This document shows positions 1 to 9,575 of a stretch of DNA of 64,000 nt, in pieces; the first letter of the stretch is position 1, and the number at the start of each line of letters is the position of its first letter. The stretch covers positions 54,821 through 118,820 of the forward strand of contig JAIXQP010000052.1 of NCBI GenBank assembly GCA_027485675.1, given 5' to 3'. The notes under the pieces are model-generated. The model worked only from the letters and a program-made list of their open reading frames with translations. It had not been told where the DNA came from and ran no database searches. The position numbers and the translations under genes were made by a program. Source of the DNA: Terriglobales bacterium (GTDB lineage Bacteria; Acidobacteriota; Terriglobia; Bryobacterales; Bryobacteraceae).

Positions 1-208
1 ACACTCCCACGTCACCTTCCTGTTCGCACCCGCTCCGCCGCTGCCCCTTCCCCAACCACCGGAAGCCCTGACGGCCAATGGCCTTCACCTCTACCTCTAC
101 CTGCCCAACGGCGTCGGCCGCAGCAAACTCGCCGCCGCCATGCCCAAACTCGGCACCACCCGCAATTGGCGCACCGTCACCAAACTCCGCCAACTGATGG
201 CGGGCTGA
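1..208 (+). CDS. DUF1697 family protein, C-terminal part
   Basis: The first 69 codons visible (phase starts at base 2) are open from the window edge to TGA at 206-208. The C-terminal run N-G-V-G-R-S-K-L, followed by T-T-R-N-W-R-T-V-T-K-L, is the hallmark end of DUF1697 proteins: small (about 180 residues) cytoplasmic proteins of unknown function. Only the last third of the protein is in the window. The stop lies 22 bases before the next start on the same strand, so the two genes may be co-transcribed. The family call is fairly sure; the role is unknown. Confidence 0.75.
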   Translation, partial: HSHVTFLFAPAPPLPLPQPPEALTANGLHLYLYLPNGVGRSKLAAAMPKLGTTRNWRTVTKLRQLMAG

Positions 209-230
209 GCGCACTTGCTATCCTGACCGG

Positions 231-740
231 ATGCTCCTTCGCTGCGGCCTTCTCCTTCTGGTGGCGCTCGCTGCTGTCCCCCAGGACCTCCTCGTCACCG
301 GGCCGGCCACCCTTTTCCTGGTCCGCCACGCCGAACGCGCCGGCGGCTCTCCCGACGATCCCATTACGAAGTTCGGAGAGGAACGCGCCGCCTTGCTGAG
401 CCGCACCCTTGGGGAAGCCGGCGTCCGCAAGATCATCGTCAGCGAGACGCTGCGATCCCGCCAGACTGCGGAACCCCTCGCTGCCGCCCTCAAACAGAAA
501 CCCATCGTCATCAAGCGCGGCGCCTTGGCCGAAGTTGTCGCCGAACTGCGAAAGAGCGTGGGCAACGGCTCCATCGTCGCCATCCGTCACTCCGATGAGA
601 TCCCCGCTCTCGTCGAAGCCCTCGCCGGGCCCCCGCTGAAAGTGCCCGCCTATGGCGACCAGGAGTACGACCGCCTCCTGGTCCTCACGCTGATCCAGGG
701 CCGGGCGATCAACGTCCGCACCCTGCGCTTCGGGCGCTAA
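231..740 (+). CDS. Secreted SixA/phosphoglycerate mutase-like histidine phosphatase
   Basis: A 169-residue protein with a short hydrophobic N-terminus (about residues 1-18) that reads as a signal peptide. L-V-R-H-A-E-R follows, with H33 as the expected phospho-accepting histidine. S-E-T-L-R-S-R-Q-T-A-E at 71-81 supplies the second conserved arginine region, and R-H120-S the second catalytic histidine. The length and the minimal fold match the short SixA-like branch of the histidine phosphatase superfamily; the substrate cannot be told. Its 3' end overlaps the convergent acyltransferase gene by 4 bases. Export would place it in the periplasm, unlike cytosolic E. coli SixA. Confidence 0.82.
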   Translation: MLLRCGLLLLVALAAVPQDLLVTGPATLFLVRHAERAGGSPDDPITKFGEERAALLSRTLGEAGVRKIIVSETLRSRQTAEPLAAALKQKPIVIKRGALAEVVAELRKSVGNGSIVAIRHSDEIPALVEALAGPPLKVPAYGDQEYDRLLVLTLIQGRAINVRTLRFGR

Positions 741-1828
741 TCCTTCGCGGCGGCCACGCGCCCCGTCGCCCACTCGCTCTCGCGGCCCGGTCCCGTCACG
801 TGCAGCATCCCTTCGGCATCCACTCGCATCGTCACTCCCAACAGCGGTTTGCCGCCGAACGCCACCGGCCCGCCCATCTCCCAGAACACGAGCCAGTCCC
901 CTTCCCCCGGCTTCCACTCGCGCCCCATCGCCATCGCGAAAAGCAACTCGTATAGCCGGCCCGCCACCGGCGTTCCGAACATCGCCGCGCTTTCGATGGT
1001 CGCCAGCAGATCCTGTTGCCGCACCGCGACTCCCTCGAACCGGATGGGCCCGTCGCCCAGCGCCAACACCGCCGCCATTACCGCAATGGCATACTCCCGG
1101 TCGTCCGTCGCCGCAACCTCTTCGACGCGGCCTCCCCGGCGCCGGTTCGCCTCGCGCCACCACTCGCCGTAGGTCATCGTCCCCACGGCCAGCGTCTCGC
1201 GCTCGCGCAGCGCCACATCGTGGAACCGCTCGGCCAGTGTCTCGCCGATCAGGCGCAGCACCTGCCGCTGCACCTCCTCGGGCGTCGTCTCGGACGGCAA
1301 GGGCTTGCCGATCGAAATCGTTACCGGCCAGCGCCGCCACGGAAACCACGGCGCCGGAGTTGGCGACAGCGGGTGCTTCCACAAGCCGCTGATGTGCATC
1401 GGGATAATCGGGGCATCCGTGCCCTGCAGGATCTTCTCGTACCCCCGGCGGAACGGCCCCATCGCGCCGGTCCGGGTGATCTCTCCCTCCGGAAAGATCC
1501 CGACCATGTGGCCCTCTTTGATCACGGCCTGCGCCCCGCGCAGGTTGGCGACAATCTCGCGGATGCCCTCCTGCGCCATCGGAATGCAGAACAGCGCTTT
1601 GGCAAACGGCTGGGCGTACTTGTTCTCGTAGTAAGGCTTCCAGAGCAGGTACCGGATCCAGCGCCGTGTCCCGCTTCCCATTAGAAACGCATCGAGGAAG
1701 GAGTAGTGGTTCGCCGCTACCAGCGCCGGGCCGGTCGCCGGCAGCTTCTCCCCCCGGCGTTTCACCCGCAGCAAGACCTTCAAAACGCCGTGCATGAACA
1801 GGCGCAACGCTTCGGAAAAGAGAATCAA
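737..1828 (-). CDS. PlsC-like 1-acyl-glycerol-3-phosphate acyltransferase family protein with C-terminal extension
   Basis: The N-terminal half is a PlsC-type acyltransferase: N-H-Y-S-F-L-D carries the HX4D catalytic motif, and F-P-E-G-E-I-T-R-T-G is the second family block, used for glycerol-phosphate binding. Members transfer acyl chains in phospholipid synthesis at the inner membrane face. After about residue 190 comes a further 170 residues of unknown type. The start is uncertain. TTG at 1828 overlaps the TGA of the upstream ROK gene (TTGA), suggesting translational coupling. The first ATG in frame is at 1795, but it has no visible ribosome-binding site. The acyl acceptor is not deducible. 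Confidence 0.8.
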   Translation of the reverse strand: MILFSEALRLFMHGVLKVLLRVKRRGEKLPATGPALVAANHYSFLDAFLMGSGTRRWIRYLLWKPYYENKYAQPFAKALFCIPMAQEGIREIVANLRGAQAVIKEGHMVGIFPEGEITRTGAMGPFRRGYEKILQGTDAPIIPMHISGLWKHPLSPTPAPWFPWRRWPVTISIGKPLPSETTPEEVQRQVLRLIGETLAERFHDVALRERETLAVGTMTYGEWWREANRRRGGRVEEVAATDDREYAIAVMAAVLALGDGPIRFEGVAVRQQDLLATIESAAMFGTPVAGRLYELLFAMAMGREWKPGEGDWLVFWEMGGPVAFGGKPLLGVTMRVDAEGMLHVTGPGRESEWATGRVAAAKD

Positions 1829-2613
1829 CCGCGCACCGCCAAGGCCAACGCGCCTAACGTTCCCGCCCGTTGCCCGAACTTCGGCGCCCGAATCAACGGC
1901 ATCGGCGCGTAACCGGCCATGTACTTCTTCGCCGCCGCCCGCACCTTTCCTAACATCCCCGCGTGTTTCATCACCCCGCCGCCCAGCAAAACCATCCGCG
2001 GCGACAGGACGCACGCATAAATCTGCAACGCCATACCCAGATACTCCGCCGCCAACTCATAATCATAGCCCCGCGCCGCAATCGCCGGTCCGGAAGCCAA
2101 GCCTTCTAAACAATCTCCATGCGCAAAACAGATGCCCGGCGCCGCGTCCAACCGTGGCACCCGCACATGCCCCATCTCCGGGTGCAGCAACCCGTGCAAC
2201 AGCTTGCCGCCGACCACGCCGCCGCCTCCAATGCCCGTTCCCACCGTCACGTAGAGCAGCGGATCCACGCCCTGCCCCGCGCCCCACAGGTGCTCGCCGA
2301 GCGCCGCGCCGTTCACATCCGTATCGAGTACCGTCTTCGCTCGCAGCGCCCGCTCCACCGCCGCTTGAATCGCAAAGCCGCGCCAGGCGACTTTCGGCGT
2401 CGTCTTCGCAATCTTGCCCCCGGCCAGGTCTACGGGTCCGAAACAGGCGATACCCACTCGCTTCACTTTTTTCCCTGCGAAAAACGCGGCCACCCCGGCC
2501 ATCGTCTCTTCCGGCGTCGTCGTGGGAATCTCGGCGGAAATAACGACATCCTCCGGTCCCGTTCCCACCGCGCACACGAACTTGGTGCCCCCCGCTTCGA
2601 TTGCTCCGAACAT
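1825..2613 (-). CDS. ROK family sugar kinase, fructokinase-like
   Basis: A 262-residue ROK kinase of the Bacillus fructokinase type. The N-terminal phosphate loop is A-I-E-A-G-G-T-K, G-T-G-I-G-G-G is the second glycine-rich ATP loop, and H-P-E-M-G-H is the conserved ROK motif. The Zn-binding segment G-I-C-F-A-H-G-D-C-L-E-G follows. Members phosphorylate a hexose, commonly fructose to fructose 6-phosphate, in the cytoplasm. It is first in a leftward pair, and its stop overlaps the probable TTG start of the acyltransferase. It is divergent from the PSD1 gene at 2640, so the 26 bases between the starts must hold little more than ribosome-binding sites, with promoters inside the genes. Substrate specificity is inferred from family resemblance only. 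Confidence 0.85.
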   Translation of the reverse strand: MFGAIEAGGTKFVCAVGTGPEDVVISAEIPTTTPEETMAGVAAFFAGKKVKRVGIACFGPVDLAGGKIAKTTPKVAWRGFAIQAAVERALRAKTVLDTDVNGAALGEHLWGAGQGVDPLLYVTVGTGIGGGGVVGGKLLHGLLHPEMGHVRVPRLDAAPGICFAHGDCLEGLASGPAIAARGYDYELAAEYLGMALQIYACVLSPRMVLLGGGVMKHAGMLGKVRAAAKKYMAGYAPMPLIRAPKFGQRAGTLGALALAVRG

Positions 2614-2639
2614 CCCTATATTGTATGTTGGATGCAGTT

Positions 2640-4898
2640 ATGCGGACACTTGTGTTCTTCGTGCTAACCGCTTATTTGCTGCCGGCGCAGGACCTTGCCG
2701 AACGCGCCCACGCCGTTCTCGCCCAAAACTGCCTTGGTTGCCATAGCAGCGCCGCGAAACTGTCGGGTCTCGATCTCTCGACGCGCGAAGCCGCCTTGAA
2801 AGGCGGCCACGCCGGACCCGCGCTCGTCCCCGGCGACGCGGCCGCCAGCCGCCTCTATAAGGCGGTCGCCCGTATGGCTGGCGTCCCGGCCATGCCCGCG
2901 GCCAAGCCGCTCCCCGCCGCCGCGGTCGCCACGCTCAAAGAGTGGATCGACGCCGGCGCCCCCTGGCTCAACGCTCCGTCCACACCCATTCCCAACTGGT
3001 GGTCCTTCCAACCCGTCCGCCGGCCCGCGGTCCCCGCCGCTTCTCCCTGGACCAAGAACCCCATCGACCACTTCATCGCCGCCAAGCACGCCGAAAAGGG
3101 CTTCCGCCCCGCTCCCGAAGCCGACCGCGCCACCCTCGTCCGCCGGGTCTACCTCGACCTCACCGGTCTGCCCCCCACCGCCGCCCAACTCGCCGCCGCC
3201 CCGCCCTACGAACAACTCGTCGACCAGCTCCTTGCCTCCCCCCGCTACGGCGAAAAGTGGGGCCGCTACTGGCTCGACCTCGTCCGCTACTCCGACACCG
3301 CCGGCTTCGAACTCGATACCCACATCCCCGACGCCTGGCGCTACCGCGACTACGTCATCGACTCCTTTAACAACGACAAGCCTTACCCCCTCTTCCTCCG
3401 CGAACAGATCGCCGGCGACGAACTCTTCCGCGACGATCCCGCCGCCATCAGCGGCACCGGCTACTACTGCGTCGGCCCCAATCGCGACTACTTCCCCGAC
3501 CAGGCCGACATCAACCGCGTCGAAACCCTCACCGACTTCGTGGATACGACCTCCTCCGTCATCCTCGGCCTCTCGGCCGGCTGCGCCCGCTGCCACGATC
3601 ACAAGTTTGATCCCATCCCGCAGCGCGACTACTTCCGACTGCAGGCCATCTTCGCGCCCTTCGTCAAGACCCGCATCCCGCTCAGCCGCCTCGAATCCCT
3701 CGGCTTTGATACCGCCGAAAACAAGCGTGAGATTCAGCTTCGAGAGATCGGTGAGCAAATCCGCTCCATCCAAAAGGATTGTAAGGATTTAGCCAATTGC
3801 TCCGACCCGCGCTTGCTGCCCATTCAGCAACGCCTCGTCAAGATGTTCGCGGGTTATAAATCGAAGCCCTTCGCCTGCGGGATTACCGACATCAGTGATG
3901 TCTCACCCAAGACCTTCATCCCTGGTAAGAGCAAGCAGGAGATCTTCCCGGGCTTCTTCACCGCCCTCGGCGGCGGCGATGTGTCGCTCGAGCCGCCCGA
4001 GCTGCCGGTCGCTACCGGCCCGATCCCCTATCAGCCCACCACCGGCCGCCGCGCCGCGCTCGCGGCGTGGCTGACGAAAGAGGATCATCCACTAACGAAC
4101 CGTGTCATCGTTAACCGTATCTGGCAGCAGCACTTCGGCCGCGGCGTTGTCGCCACCCCCAACGACTTTGGCACCCGTGGTGCTCCGCCCTCGCACCCCG
4201 AACTCCTCGACTGGCTCGCCAGCGAATTCGTCGCCCAGGGCGGCTCCTTCAAGCGGCTTCACCGGCTGATTCTCACAAGCGCCACCTACCGCCAGGCGGT
4301 CGCCCCCAACCCCGCCGACCCGGAGAACGTCTATCTCGCCGGCTTCAAGCGCCGCCGCCTGGCCGCCGAGGAGATCCATGACGCCGTGCTGCAGTCCGCC
4401 GGTTCCCTGAATCTGAAGATGCACGGCAAGCCCGTTGTTCCGCCGCTGAGCAAAGAGGAGCTGTTCAATCTCATCGGCCGCCCGGAGGATACCTGGGTCC
4501 TCTCCTCCGACCCCACCGAGTACACCCGGCGTGCCGTTTACATGTTCAACAAGCGCACCTTCCGCCTGCCGATGATGGAGGTTTTCGACGCGCCCGAGAG
4601 CATGATGACCTGCGCCCGCCGGGAGTCCTCCACCTCCGCCCCGCAGTCGCTGAGCCTCTTCAACGGCGACTTCCTGCTCCGTCAGGCCCGGGCCATGGCC
4701 ACCGAGTTGGCCGTTGCCGCCGATCCGGTGCAAACCGCTTGGCAGCGGATTCTGGTTCGCCCGCCCACAGCCGCCGAGCGCCAATCCGCCACCGCGTTTC
4801 TGGCGACCCAGCAGGAGAACGCCGGCACCCGCGAAGCCGCTCTGACGGAGCTGGTGCGCGGTCTCTTTAACTTCAACGAATTTCTTTACGTGGACTAG
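2640..4898 (+). CDS. PSD1-type cytochrome c protein with DUF1549 and DUF1553 domains
   Basis: A 752-residue exported protein. The ATG at 2640 was chosen because it begins directly with a signal peptide (residues 1-16); in-frame ATGs at 2601 and 2625 would add an unlikely leader. A PSCyt1 domain with one haem-binding site C31-L-G-C34-H35 is followed by DUF1549 (about 145-350) and DUF1553 (about 480-740), ending in the usual F-N-F-N-E-F-L tail. Such proteins are abundant in Planctomycetes and Acidobacteria and are almost always paired with a DUF1501 gene, as here (5 bases downstream). A redox role in polysaccharide or sulfated-glycan use is often suggested but unproven. Confidence 0.9.
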   Translation: MRTLVFFVLTAYLLPAQDLAERAHAVLAQNCLGCHSSAAKLSGLDLSTREAALKGGHAGPALVPGDAAASRLYKAVARMAGVPAMPAAKPLPAAAVATLKEWIDAGAPWLNAPSTPIPNWWSFQPVRRPAVPAASPWTKNPIDHFIAAKHAEKGFRPAPEADRATLVRRVYLDLTGLPPTAAQLAAAPPYEQLVDQLLASPRYGEKWGRYWLDLVRYSDTAGFELDTHIPDAWRYRDYVIDSFNNDKPYPLFLREQIAGDELFRDDPAAISGTGYYCVGPNRDYFPDQADINRVETLTDFVDTTSSVILGLSAGCARCHDHKFDPIPQRDYFRLQAIFAPFVKTRIPLSRLESLGFDTAENKREIQLREIGEQIRSIQKDCKDLANCSDPRLLPIQQRLVKMFAGYKSKPFACGITDISDVSPKTFIPGKSKQEIFPGFFTALGGGDVSLEPPELPVATGPIPYQPTTGRRAALAAWLTKEDHPLTNRVIVNRIWQQHFGRGVVATPNDFGTRGAPPSHPELLDWLASEFVAQGGSFKRLHRLILTSATYRQAVAPNPADPENVYLAGFKRRRLAAEEIHDAVLQSAGSLNLKMHGKPVVPPLSKEELFNLIGRPEDTWVLSSDPTEYTRRAVYMFNKRTFRLPMMEVFDAPESMMTCARRESSTSAPQSLSLFNGDFLLRQARAMATELAVAADPVQTAWQRILVRPPTAAERQSATAFLATQQENAGTREAALTELVRGLFNFNEFLYVD

Positions 4899-4903
4899 CT
4901 AAC

Positions 4904-6280
4904 ATGCTCACCCGCCGCAACTTCCTCACCAAGACCGGCGCCGGATTTGGCGCCTTGGCCGCCGCCAGCTTGCTCGAAGCCGGAGCCAAGCCGTCCCACT
5001 TCCCGACGAAGGTGAAGACGGTCATCTACCTCTTCATGCACGGCGGTGTGAGCCACATTGATACCTGGGACCCCAAGCCCGAGCTGACCAAACGGTCCGG
5101 CCAGACGATTCCGGCCTCGTTCGTCAAGGGGTTAAAGACGAGCCGCATCGACTTCACCAAGGCGATCATGCGCGGCTCGCCGTGGGAGTTCCGGCGCTAC
5201 GGCCAGTCGGGTCTTGCCGTGTCGGATCTTTTTCCGAACATCGCCAAGCACGCCGATTCGCTGGCGCTGATCCGCTCCTGTTACGGTGATGCGTTTGACC
5301 ATGCGCCCGCGATGTACCTCCGCAGCACCGGTTCGCAGTTCCCCGGCCGGCCCAGCCTCGGCTCCTGGTCGATTTACGGCTTGGGTTCGGAGAACGAGAA
5401 CCTGCCGGGGTTCGTGGTGATGTCGGATGGCGCGATGAAGTGCGGTCCGCAGGGGTATGGCGCGGGGTTCCTGCCGGCGATCTATCAGGGCACGGTGTTC
5501 CGGGGCGGCAAGTATCCGATCCTCGACCTGGCCACGCCCGAGGGGATAGCGGACAAGACGCAACGGACGACGCTCGACTTTTTGAACCAGTTGAACCAGC
5601 AGCACTTGGCCGCGCGGCCGGGTGATTCGGATCTGGAGGCGCGCTTAGCCTCCTATGAACTCGCCTACCGGATGCAGTCCGCGGCGCCGGACGCGGTGGA
5701 TCTCAGCAGCGAGAGCGAGGCGACGAAGAAGCTGTACGGCATTGGCGAAACCAAGACTGACGATTTTGGCCGCAAGTGTCTCTTGGCGCGCCGGTTAGCG
5801 GAGCGCGGGGTGCGGTTCATCCAGCTGTACTCCGGCACTCACCAGGGCGACGATTGGGATGCGCATAGCGACCTGACCGGCGGCCACAACAAGATGGCGG
5901 CCAAGAGTGATCTGCCGATTGCGGGTCTGCTGACGGATCTGAAGGGCCGGGGGCTGCTCGACCAGACGCTGGTCATTTGGGGTACTGAGTTCGGCCGCAC
6001 GCCGCTCGCCGAAGGAGCCAACGGCCGCGACCATCATCCGTATGCGTTCTCGATGTGGATGGCGGGCGCGGGGATCAAGGGCGGTAAGGTGTACGGCGCG
6101 ACGGACGAGTTCGGCCTGCGGCCGGTGGAGAACCCGGTGGACAGCCACGACGTCAACGCGACGATTCTGCGGCTGATGGGCATGGACCACACCAAGCTGA
6201 CCTACTTCTACCAGAGCCGCGACATGCGCCTGACCGACGTCCACGGGGAGCGGGAGTTTACGAAGTTCTTGCTGGCCTGA
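4904..6280 (+). CDS. Tat-exported DUF1501 (sulfatase-like) protein
   Basis: A 458-residue protein starting with a twin-arginine signal, R-R-N-F-L-T-K, followed by a hydrophobic stretch. The body matches DUF1501, an alkaline-phosphatase/sulfatase-fold family: H-G-G-V-S-H-I-D-T-W-D-P-K-P near the N-terminus, W-G-T-E-F-G-R-T-P and N-G-R-D-H-H-P near the C-terminus, all likely metal ligands. It lies 5 bases after the PSD1 gene and is surely co-transcribed, so the two exported proteins probably act together. Substrate unknown. A degenerate copy of its last 50 codons lies at 8001-8116. The next gene is convergent with only 13 bases between stops. Confidence 0.9.
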   Translation: MLTRRNFLTKTGAGFGALAAASLLEAGAKPSHFPTKVKTVIYLFMHGGVSHIDTWDPKPELTKRSGQTIPASFVKGLKTSRIDFTKAIMRGSPWEFRRYGQSGLAVSDLFPNIAKHADSLALIRSCYGDAFDHAPAMYLRSTGSQFPGRPSLGSWSIYGLGSENENLPGFVVMSDGAMKCGPQGYGAGFLPAIYQGTVFRGGKYPILDLATPEGIADKTQRTTLDFLNQLNQQHLAARPGDSDLEARLASYELAYRMQSAAPDAVDLSSESEATKKLYGIGETKTDDFGRKCLLARRLAERGVRFIQLYSGTHQGDDWDAHSDLTGGHNKMAAKSDLPIAGLLTDLKGRGLLDQTLVIWGTEFGRTPLAEGANGRDHHPYAFSMWMAGAGIKGGKVYGATDEFGLRPVENPVDSHDVNATILRLMGMDHTKLTYFYQSRDMRLTDVHGEREFTKFLLA

Positions 6281-6293
6281 ACTGGCCGCCTGT

Positions 6294-7856
6294 CTAATAC
6301 GCCGGTGCGTTCGGGGCGACCGGCTTCAAGTGGAGATCGTGAAAATTGAAGCTGAAATCGGTCAGCGGCGACACCGCCTTCATCCGGACGTCGGCAATGC
6401 TTCCGCTCTCATCGAGAGAAAAGGTGACGTAGGCGTCGGCATCGAGGGACCGATCGTTCCATCGCACGATGAAGGTATTGTAGTGGAAATGCTCCAGGGT
6501 CCCCGTCAGCGCCGGGGTGTGTGAAAACCGCATCTGCAACCGGTCCCCTCCGGTGACCTGCACATCGCCGTACCAGGCATCCCGGTATCGCCCGGCGTAG
6601 GAGGCCAGCGGCAAGCTGGGCTTGGAGTCCGCGTTCCGCTTTCCGGACGTCTCCCCCATGGTCTTCGCCGCTTCCGCCAGCGCCTTTTTCCGAACCGCAC
6701 CGAAAGCGGTTACCCAGTCCTTGCCGGGTGCATTGAGATAGTGATCGAGGATGGTGTTCTTCACCGCTAGAAACGCGCCATTTTCCTGCTGGTTCGTCAA
6801 CACGATGACTCCCAGATTCCTATCCGGAATCATGGTCACGAACGTCACCATCCCCAACAGGCCGCCGCTATGGGACACCGTCAAGTGCCCGCGATACTCT
6901 GAGATCCCTTCTCCCATCGCATAGGCCGCGAAGTTCGCTTTCAACTCTTGCAGTTCCGGCGGTGGGGGAGACTGCGGGACGAAGATCAAGGGCGTCCACA
7001 GCGTCTTCACTTGGGTTTCGCTCAGTAACCGCTTGCCATCGGGAGTTACGCCCTTGTTCAGGAGCGTGGCCACCCACTTGGCCATGTCGAAAGCGGAGGA
7101 CACCAGCGAACCGGCCGGCGCGACGCTGTCCAGAGGCGAATGCGGCAACTCCTTCAAGACCCCGTCCGATGGCGCGTGCGGCATCGCTGCGTCCATCGAT
7201 CGCGCGAGCTGTCGCACGCTGGTCAGGCTCGTGGTCATCCCAAGCGGCTTGAAGAATCGCTCCCGAATGAACTCGTCCCACGGCTGGCCCGAAACCCGTT
7301 CCACCACCGCGCCCATCACGTTATAGAGGATATTGTCGTAGTCATAGCGTTCGCGAAATCCATGTTTCAGCGGTACGAACCGTAGCCGGTAGAGCACCTC
7401 TGCGGAGGTGAGGTCCGAAGCCGGCCACCACAACAGGTCGCCCGCGCCTAACGGCAGACCGCTGCGGTGGCAAGGCAGGTCGCGAATCCGCATCTCCCGG
7501 GTCACATACGCATCCGACATGGCGAACTCCGGCAGCCGGTCGATGACGCGATCGTCCCAGGAGAGCTTGCCTTCGTCCACCAGCATCGCGAGGGCCGCGG
7601 AAGTGAACGCCTTCGTATTCGAAGCGATGGCGACCAGAGTGCGCTCGGTCATCGGTTCTTTCGTCGTCAGACTCCGCACTCCGTATCCTTTCGCGAGCGC
7701 CACCTTGCCGTCTTTCACCACCGCCACGGAGATGCCGGGCACGTTGAATTCTTTTCGAGCGCGTTCGACGGTGGCGCTGACGAGTTGCTCCAGACCTGCG
7801 TTGGATTGTCCGAAGGCAAGACCGCAGAGTAACAGGTAGGGGGCAAAACGACGCAT
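6294..7856 (-). CDS. Secreted serine hydrolase (beta-lactamase/PBP class C fold) with C-terminal DUF3471-like domain
   Basis: A 520-residue protein; the ATG at 7856 was chosen since it opens a signal peptide (M-R-R-F-A-P-Y-L-L-L). The nucleophile motif S79-N-T-K82 matches S-x-x-K of class C beta-lactamases and penicillin-binding proteins, and the Y-D-Y-D-N segment near residue 170 fits the Y-x-N motif. S-H-S-G-G-L-L-G is the K-T-G-equivalent box (H-S-G). The last 100 residues form a beta-rich DUF3471-type domain. Members are esterases, D-amino-acid peptidases or beta-lactamase-like enzymes, and nothing here picks between them. The gene is convergent with the DUF1501 gene and monocistronic. 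Confidence 0.87.
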   Translation of the reverse strand: MRRFAPYLLLCGLAFGQSNAGLEQLVSATVERARKEFNVPGISVAVVKDGKVALAKGYGVRSLTTKEPMTERTLVAIASNTKAFTSAALAMLVDEGKLSWDDRVIDRLPEFAMSDAYVTREMRIRDLPCHRSGLPLGAGDLLWWPASDLTSAEVLYRLRFVPLKHGFRERYDYDNILYNVMGAVVERVSGQPWDEFIRERFFKPLGMTTSLTSVRQLARSMDAAMPHAPSDGVLKELPHSPLDSVAPAGSLVSSAFDMAKWVATLLNKGVTPDGKRLLSETQVKTLWTPLIFVPQSPPPPELQELKANFAAYAMGEGISEYRGHLTVSHSGGLLGMVTFVTMIPDRNLGVIVLTNQQENGAFLAVKNTILDHYLNAPGKDWVTAFGAVRKKALAEAAKTMGETSGKRNADSKPSLPLASYAGRYRDAWYGDVQVTGGDRLQMRFSHTPALTGTLEHFHYNTFIVRWNDRSLDADAYVTFSLDESGSIADVRMKAVSPLTDFSFNFHDLHLKPVAPNAPAY

Positions 7857-8000
7857 CCCGAAAGTGTAATACCGTCGCTTGGCGGCGACAAGACGTGGCT
7901 TAGCCATTGCTCGTTCCACGACCGGCCAGCCCCTCCGCAAGCCAATCTCACGGGCGGCCACACCAATGATGGCGGTTCCAGGCTAGGCTCATCGCGGGCC

Positions 8001-8116
8001 TGTTGACCGGCCTCCGCCCGGTGGAGAACCTGGTTGATAGCCACGACGGCAAGGACAGGCGCCTGACCGACGTTCCCCGGGGAGCGGGAGTTTCCGTAGT
8101 TCTTGGTGGATTAAGC
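8001..8116 (+). pseudogene. Degenerate 3' fragment of a DUF1501 gene
   Basis: The translated frame reads G-L-R-P-V-E-N-L-V-D-S-H-D and then R-L-T-D-V. This is the same as the tail of the intact DUF1501 protein (4904-6280), where these two blocks are separated by about 26 residues that are missing here. The DNA after the second block (gggagcgggagttt) also matches, but a frameshift and a changed stop follow. So this is the decayed end of a second DUF1501 gene with an internal deletion, not an expressed gene. It lies in the 633-base gap between the serine hydrolase and the metallo-hydrolase; bases 7857-8000 hold nothing recognisable. Confidence 0.75.
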
Positions 8117-8179
8117 CGCTGCTGCTCCGGGAGAGACCCCATTCGTGCAAAGCAGGAAACGAGGGGCGACCGGGCGGTG

Positions 8180-8385
8180 CTACCTGACGGACTCGATGAT
8201 CTGGATCTCACGCTTCAGAAGTCCGATAAGCATTTCACCGAGAGGGACGCCTTTGTCTGCCGCTCGTTCCGTCACCGGGCTTCGCTGATGCTGTGGTCCT
8301 CGTCCGGAATCGTCAACGCGAGCGGATCCCGAAACGCTTCGGCAGCTCGTTCGAAATCCACATCATGTTTGGTGAAGCTGGCATT
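8180..8385 (-). pseudogene. Remnant of a BrnT-like toxin / ribbon-helix-helix antitoxin module
   Basis: On the minus strand, bases 8382-8272 encode T-K-H-D-V-D-F-E-R-A-A-E-A-F-R-D-P-L and then D-E-D-H-S. This is the central signature of BrnT-family ribonuclease toxins, but a stop follows about half-way through. A second frame, 8280-8180, encodes A-A-D-K-G-V-P-L-G-E and then L-L-K-R-E-I-Q-I-I-E-S, like the tail of the small antitoxins encoded directly after such toxins. The end of the toxin and the start of the antitoxin appear deleted, fusing the two pieces out of frame. The module is not functional. The antitoxin part is the less certain assignment. Confidence 0.6.
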
Positions 8386-8489
8386 CCAACAAGAACGCTG
8401 CCATGACTGGCCTTCATTCTCGCTCGAAGCACGAAGTCCTCCCGGGCAACCAACTTGAAAGGATTGCGAAGAAAAAGGATAATTCCGGG

Positions 8490-9359
8490 ATGCTGACACT
8501 CCGTCCTCGCACCATCCGGCTTTCGGTTCTGGTTGCGTTTTTGCTCTGGGCTGGTTCCGCCTGCGCTCAGCAGCAGCCTCCGGTTCTCGAGCAGATCCGG
8601 GCGCATCGGAAAGGAATTGCCGTATGGTGGGTCGGCAACGCCGGTTGGCTCATCAAGGCTGACGAACTCCTCATTGGGATCGACCTCGACCTCAGCCTGC
8701 CGAACAAGATCACTCCGCCCGTCATCAAGCCCGAGGAACTCGCCGGCGATCTGGACGTGGCGTTTGTCAGCCATCAACACGGAGACCACTGCAATCTGCC
8801 CACGATCGACGCGCTGGCCAAAGGGCGCCGGACGGCCTTCGTCTTGCCGGCCACATGCCTCAAGAGGACCACGCGAATCGCCATCCCGTCGGAAAGGCTG
8901 ATCGTCCCGGAGCCCGGGCGCCCCTTCGACGTCAAAGGCGTTGCCGTCGAACCCATCAACGCCATTCACGGCAATCAGGACTTCACGGTTCTGACTCGCG
9001 AGCCGGATTTCGTGGAATCGATCCGGGCCAATTGTGGCTATGTTCTCAACATCCTGGGCAAGCGCTTTCTTCACCCGGGCGATTCCGTGCTCACCGAACA
9101 ACATCTTGGCCTGAAGAACATCGATGTCTTGTTCGTCTCGCCGACCATCCACAACATGTACATCGATCGCTCGATGATTCTGATCAACCGTTTGGAACCC
9201 GCCTATATCTTCCCGCAGCACTTCGGGACGTTCATCGTGCGCCCGGAAATCGCCTTCTGGACCCGTGGCTACCCCGACGAGCTCAAGCTGCGCCTCTCCG
9301 CCGAACTGCAAAAGCGGTATCACAAGCTCGAGCAGGGAGAGATGTTTATGATTCGTTGA
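8490..9359 (+). CDS. Secreted metallo-beta-lactamase-fold hydrolase
   Basis: A 289-residue protein. The ATG at 8490 has AAGGAT 7 bases upstream and opens a signal peptide ending near A-C-A-Q (residues 1-27). The motif S-H-Q-H-G-D-H is the H-x-H-x-D-H zinc site of the MBL fold, H-P-G-D-S is the second metal-binding segment, and a terminal F-P-Q-H-F-G gives a late histidine. It resembles the UlaG/YycJ-like lineage with a single compact domain. The substrate is unknown. No operon partner: the TonB receptor follows after 216 bases. An open frame continues upstream to 8403, but that portion lies over the toxin remnant and is not coding. Confidence 0.85.
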   Translation: MLTLRPRTIRLSVLVAFLLWAGSACAQQQPPVLEQIRAHRKGIAVWWVGNAGWLIKADELLIGIDLDLSLPNKITPPVIKPEELAGDLDVAFVSHQHGDHCNLPTIDALAKGRRTAFVLPATCLKRTTRIAIPSERLIVPEPGRPFDVKGVAVEPINAIHGNQDFTVLTREPDFVESIRANCGYVLNILGKRFLHPGDSVLTEQHLGLKNIDVLFVSPTIHNMYIDRSMILINRLEPAYIFPQHFGTFIVRPEIAFWTRGYPDELKLRLSAELQKRYHKLEQGEMFMIR

Positions 9360-9575
9360 TCGGCTGCCACAGGGCAGGCCCGCGCTCTTGACGCCAAACA
9401 GACGGGCTAGGGTTAGGAAGCGAGGAGACGATGGCGAGTGACGGCGGAGTCCGCTTTCGGAGTGACCGCTGGTTGAGACAATTGTTGTCCCCCGTTACGG
9501 CGAATTGATCCGGCCGAACAGTAAACAGTTCGTCTCGTCTGTGATATTCTTTTCCCACTAACGGGGTAGATACCA

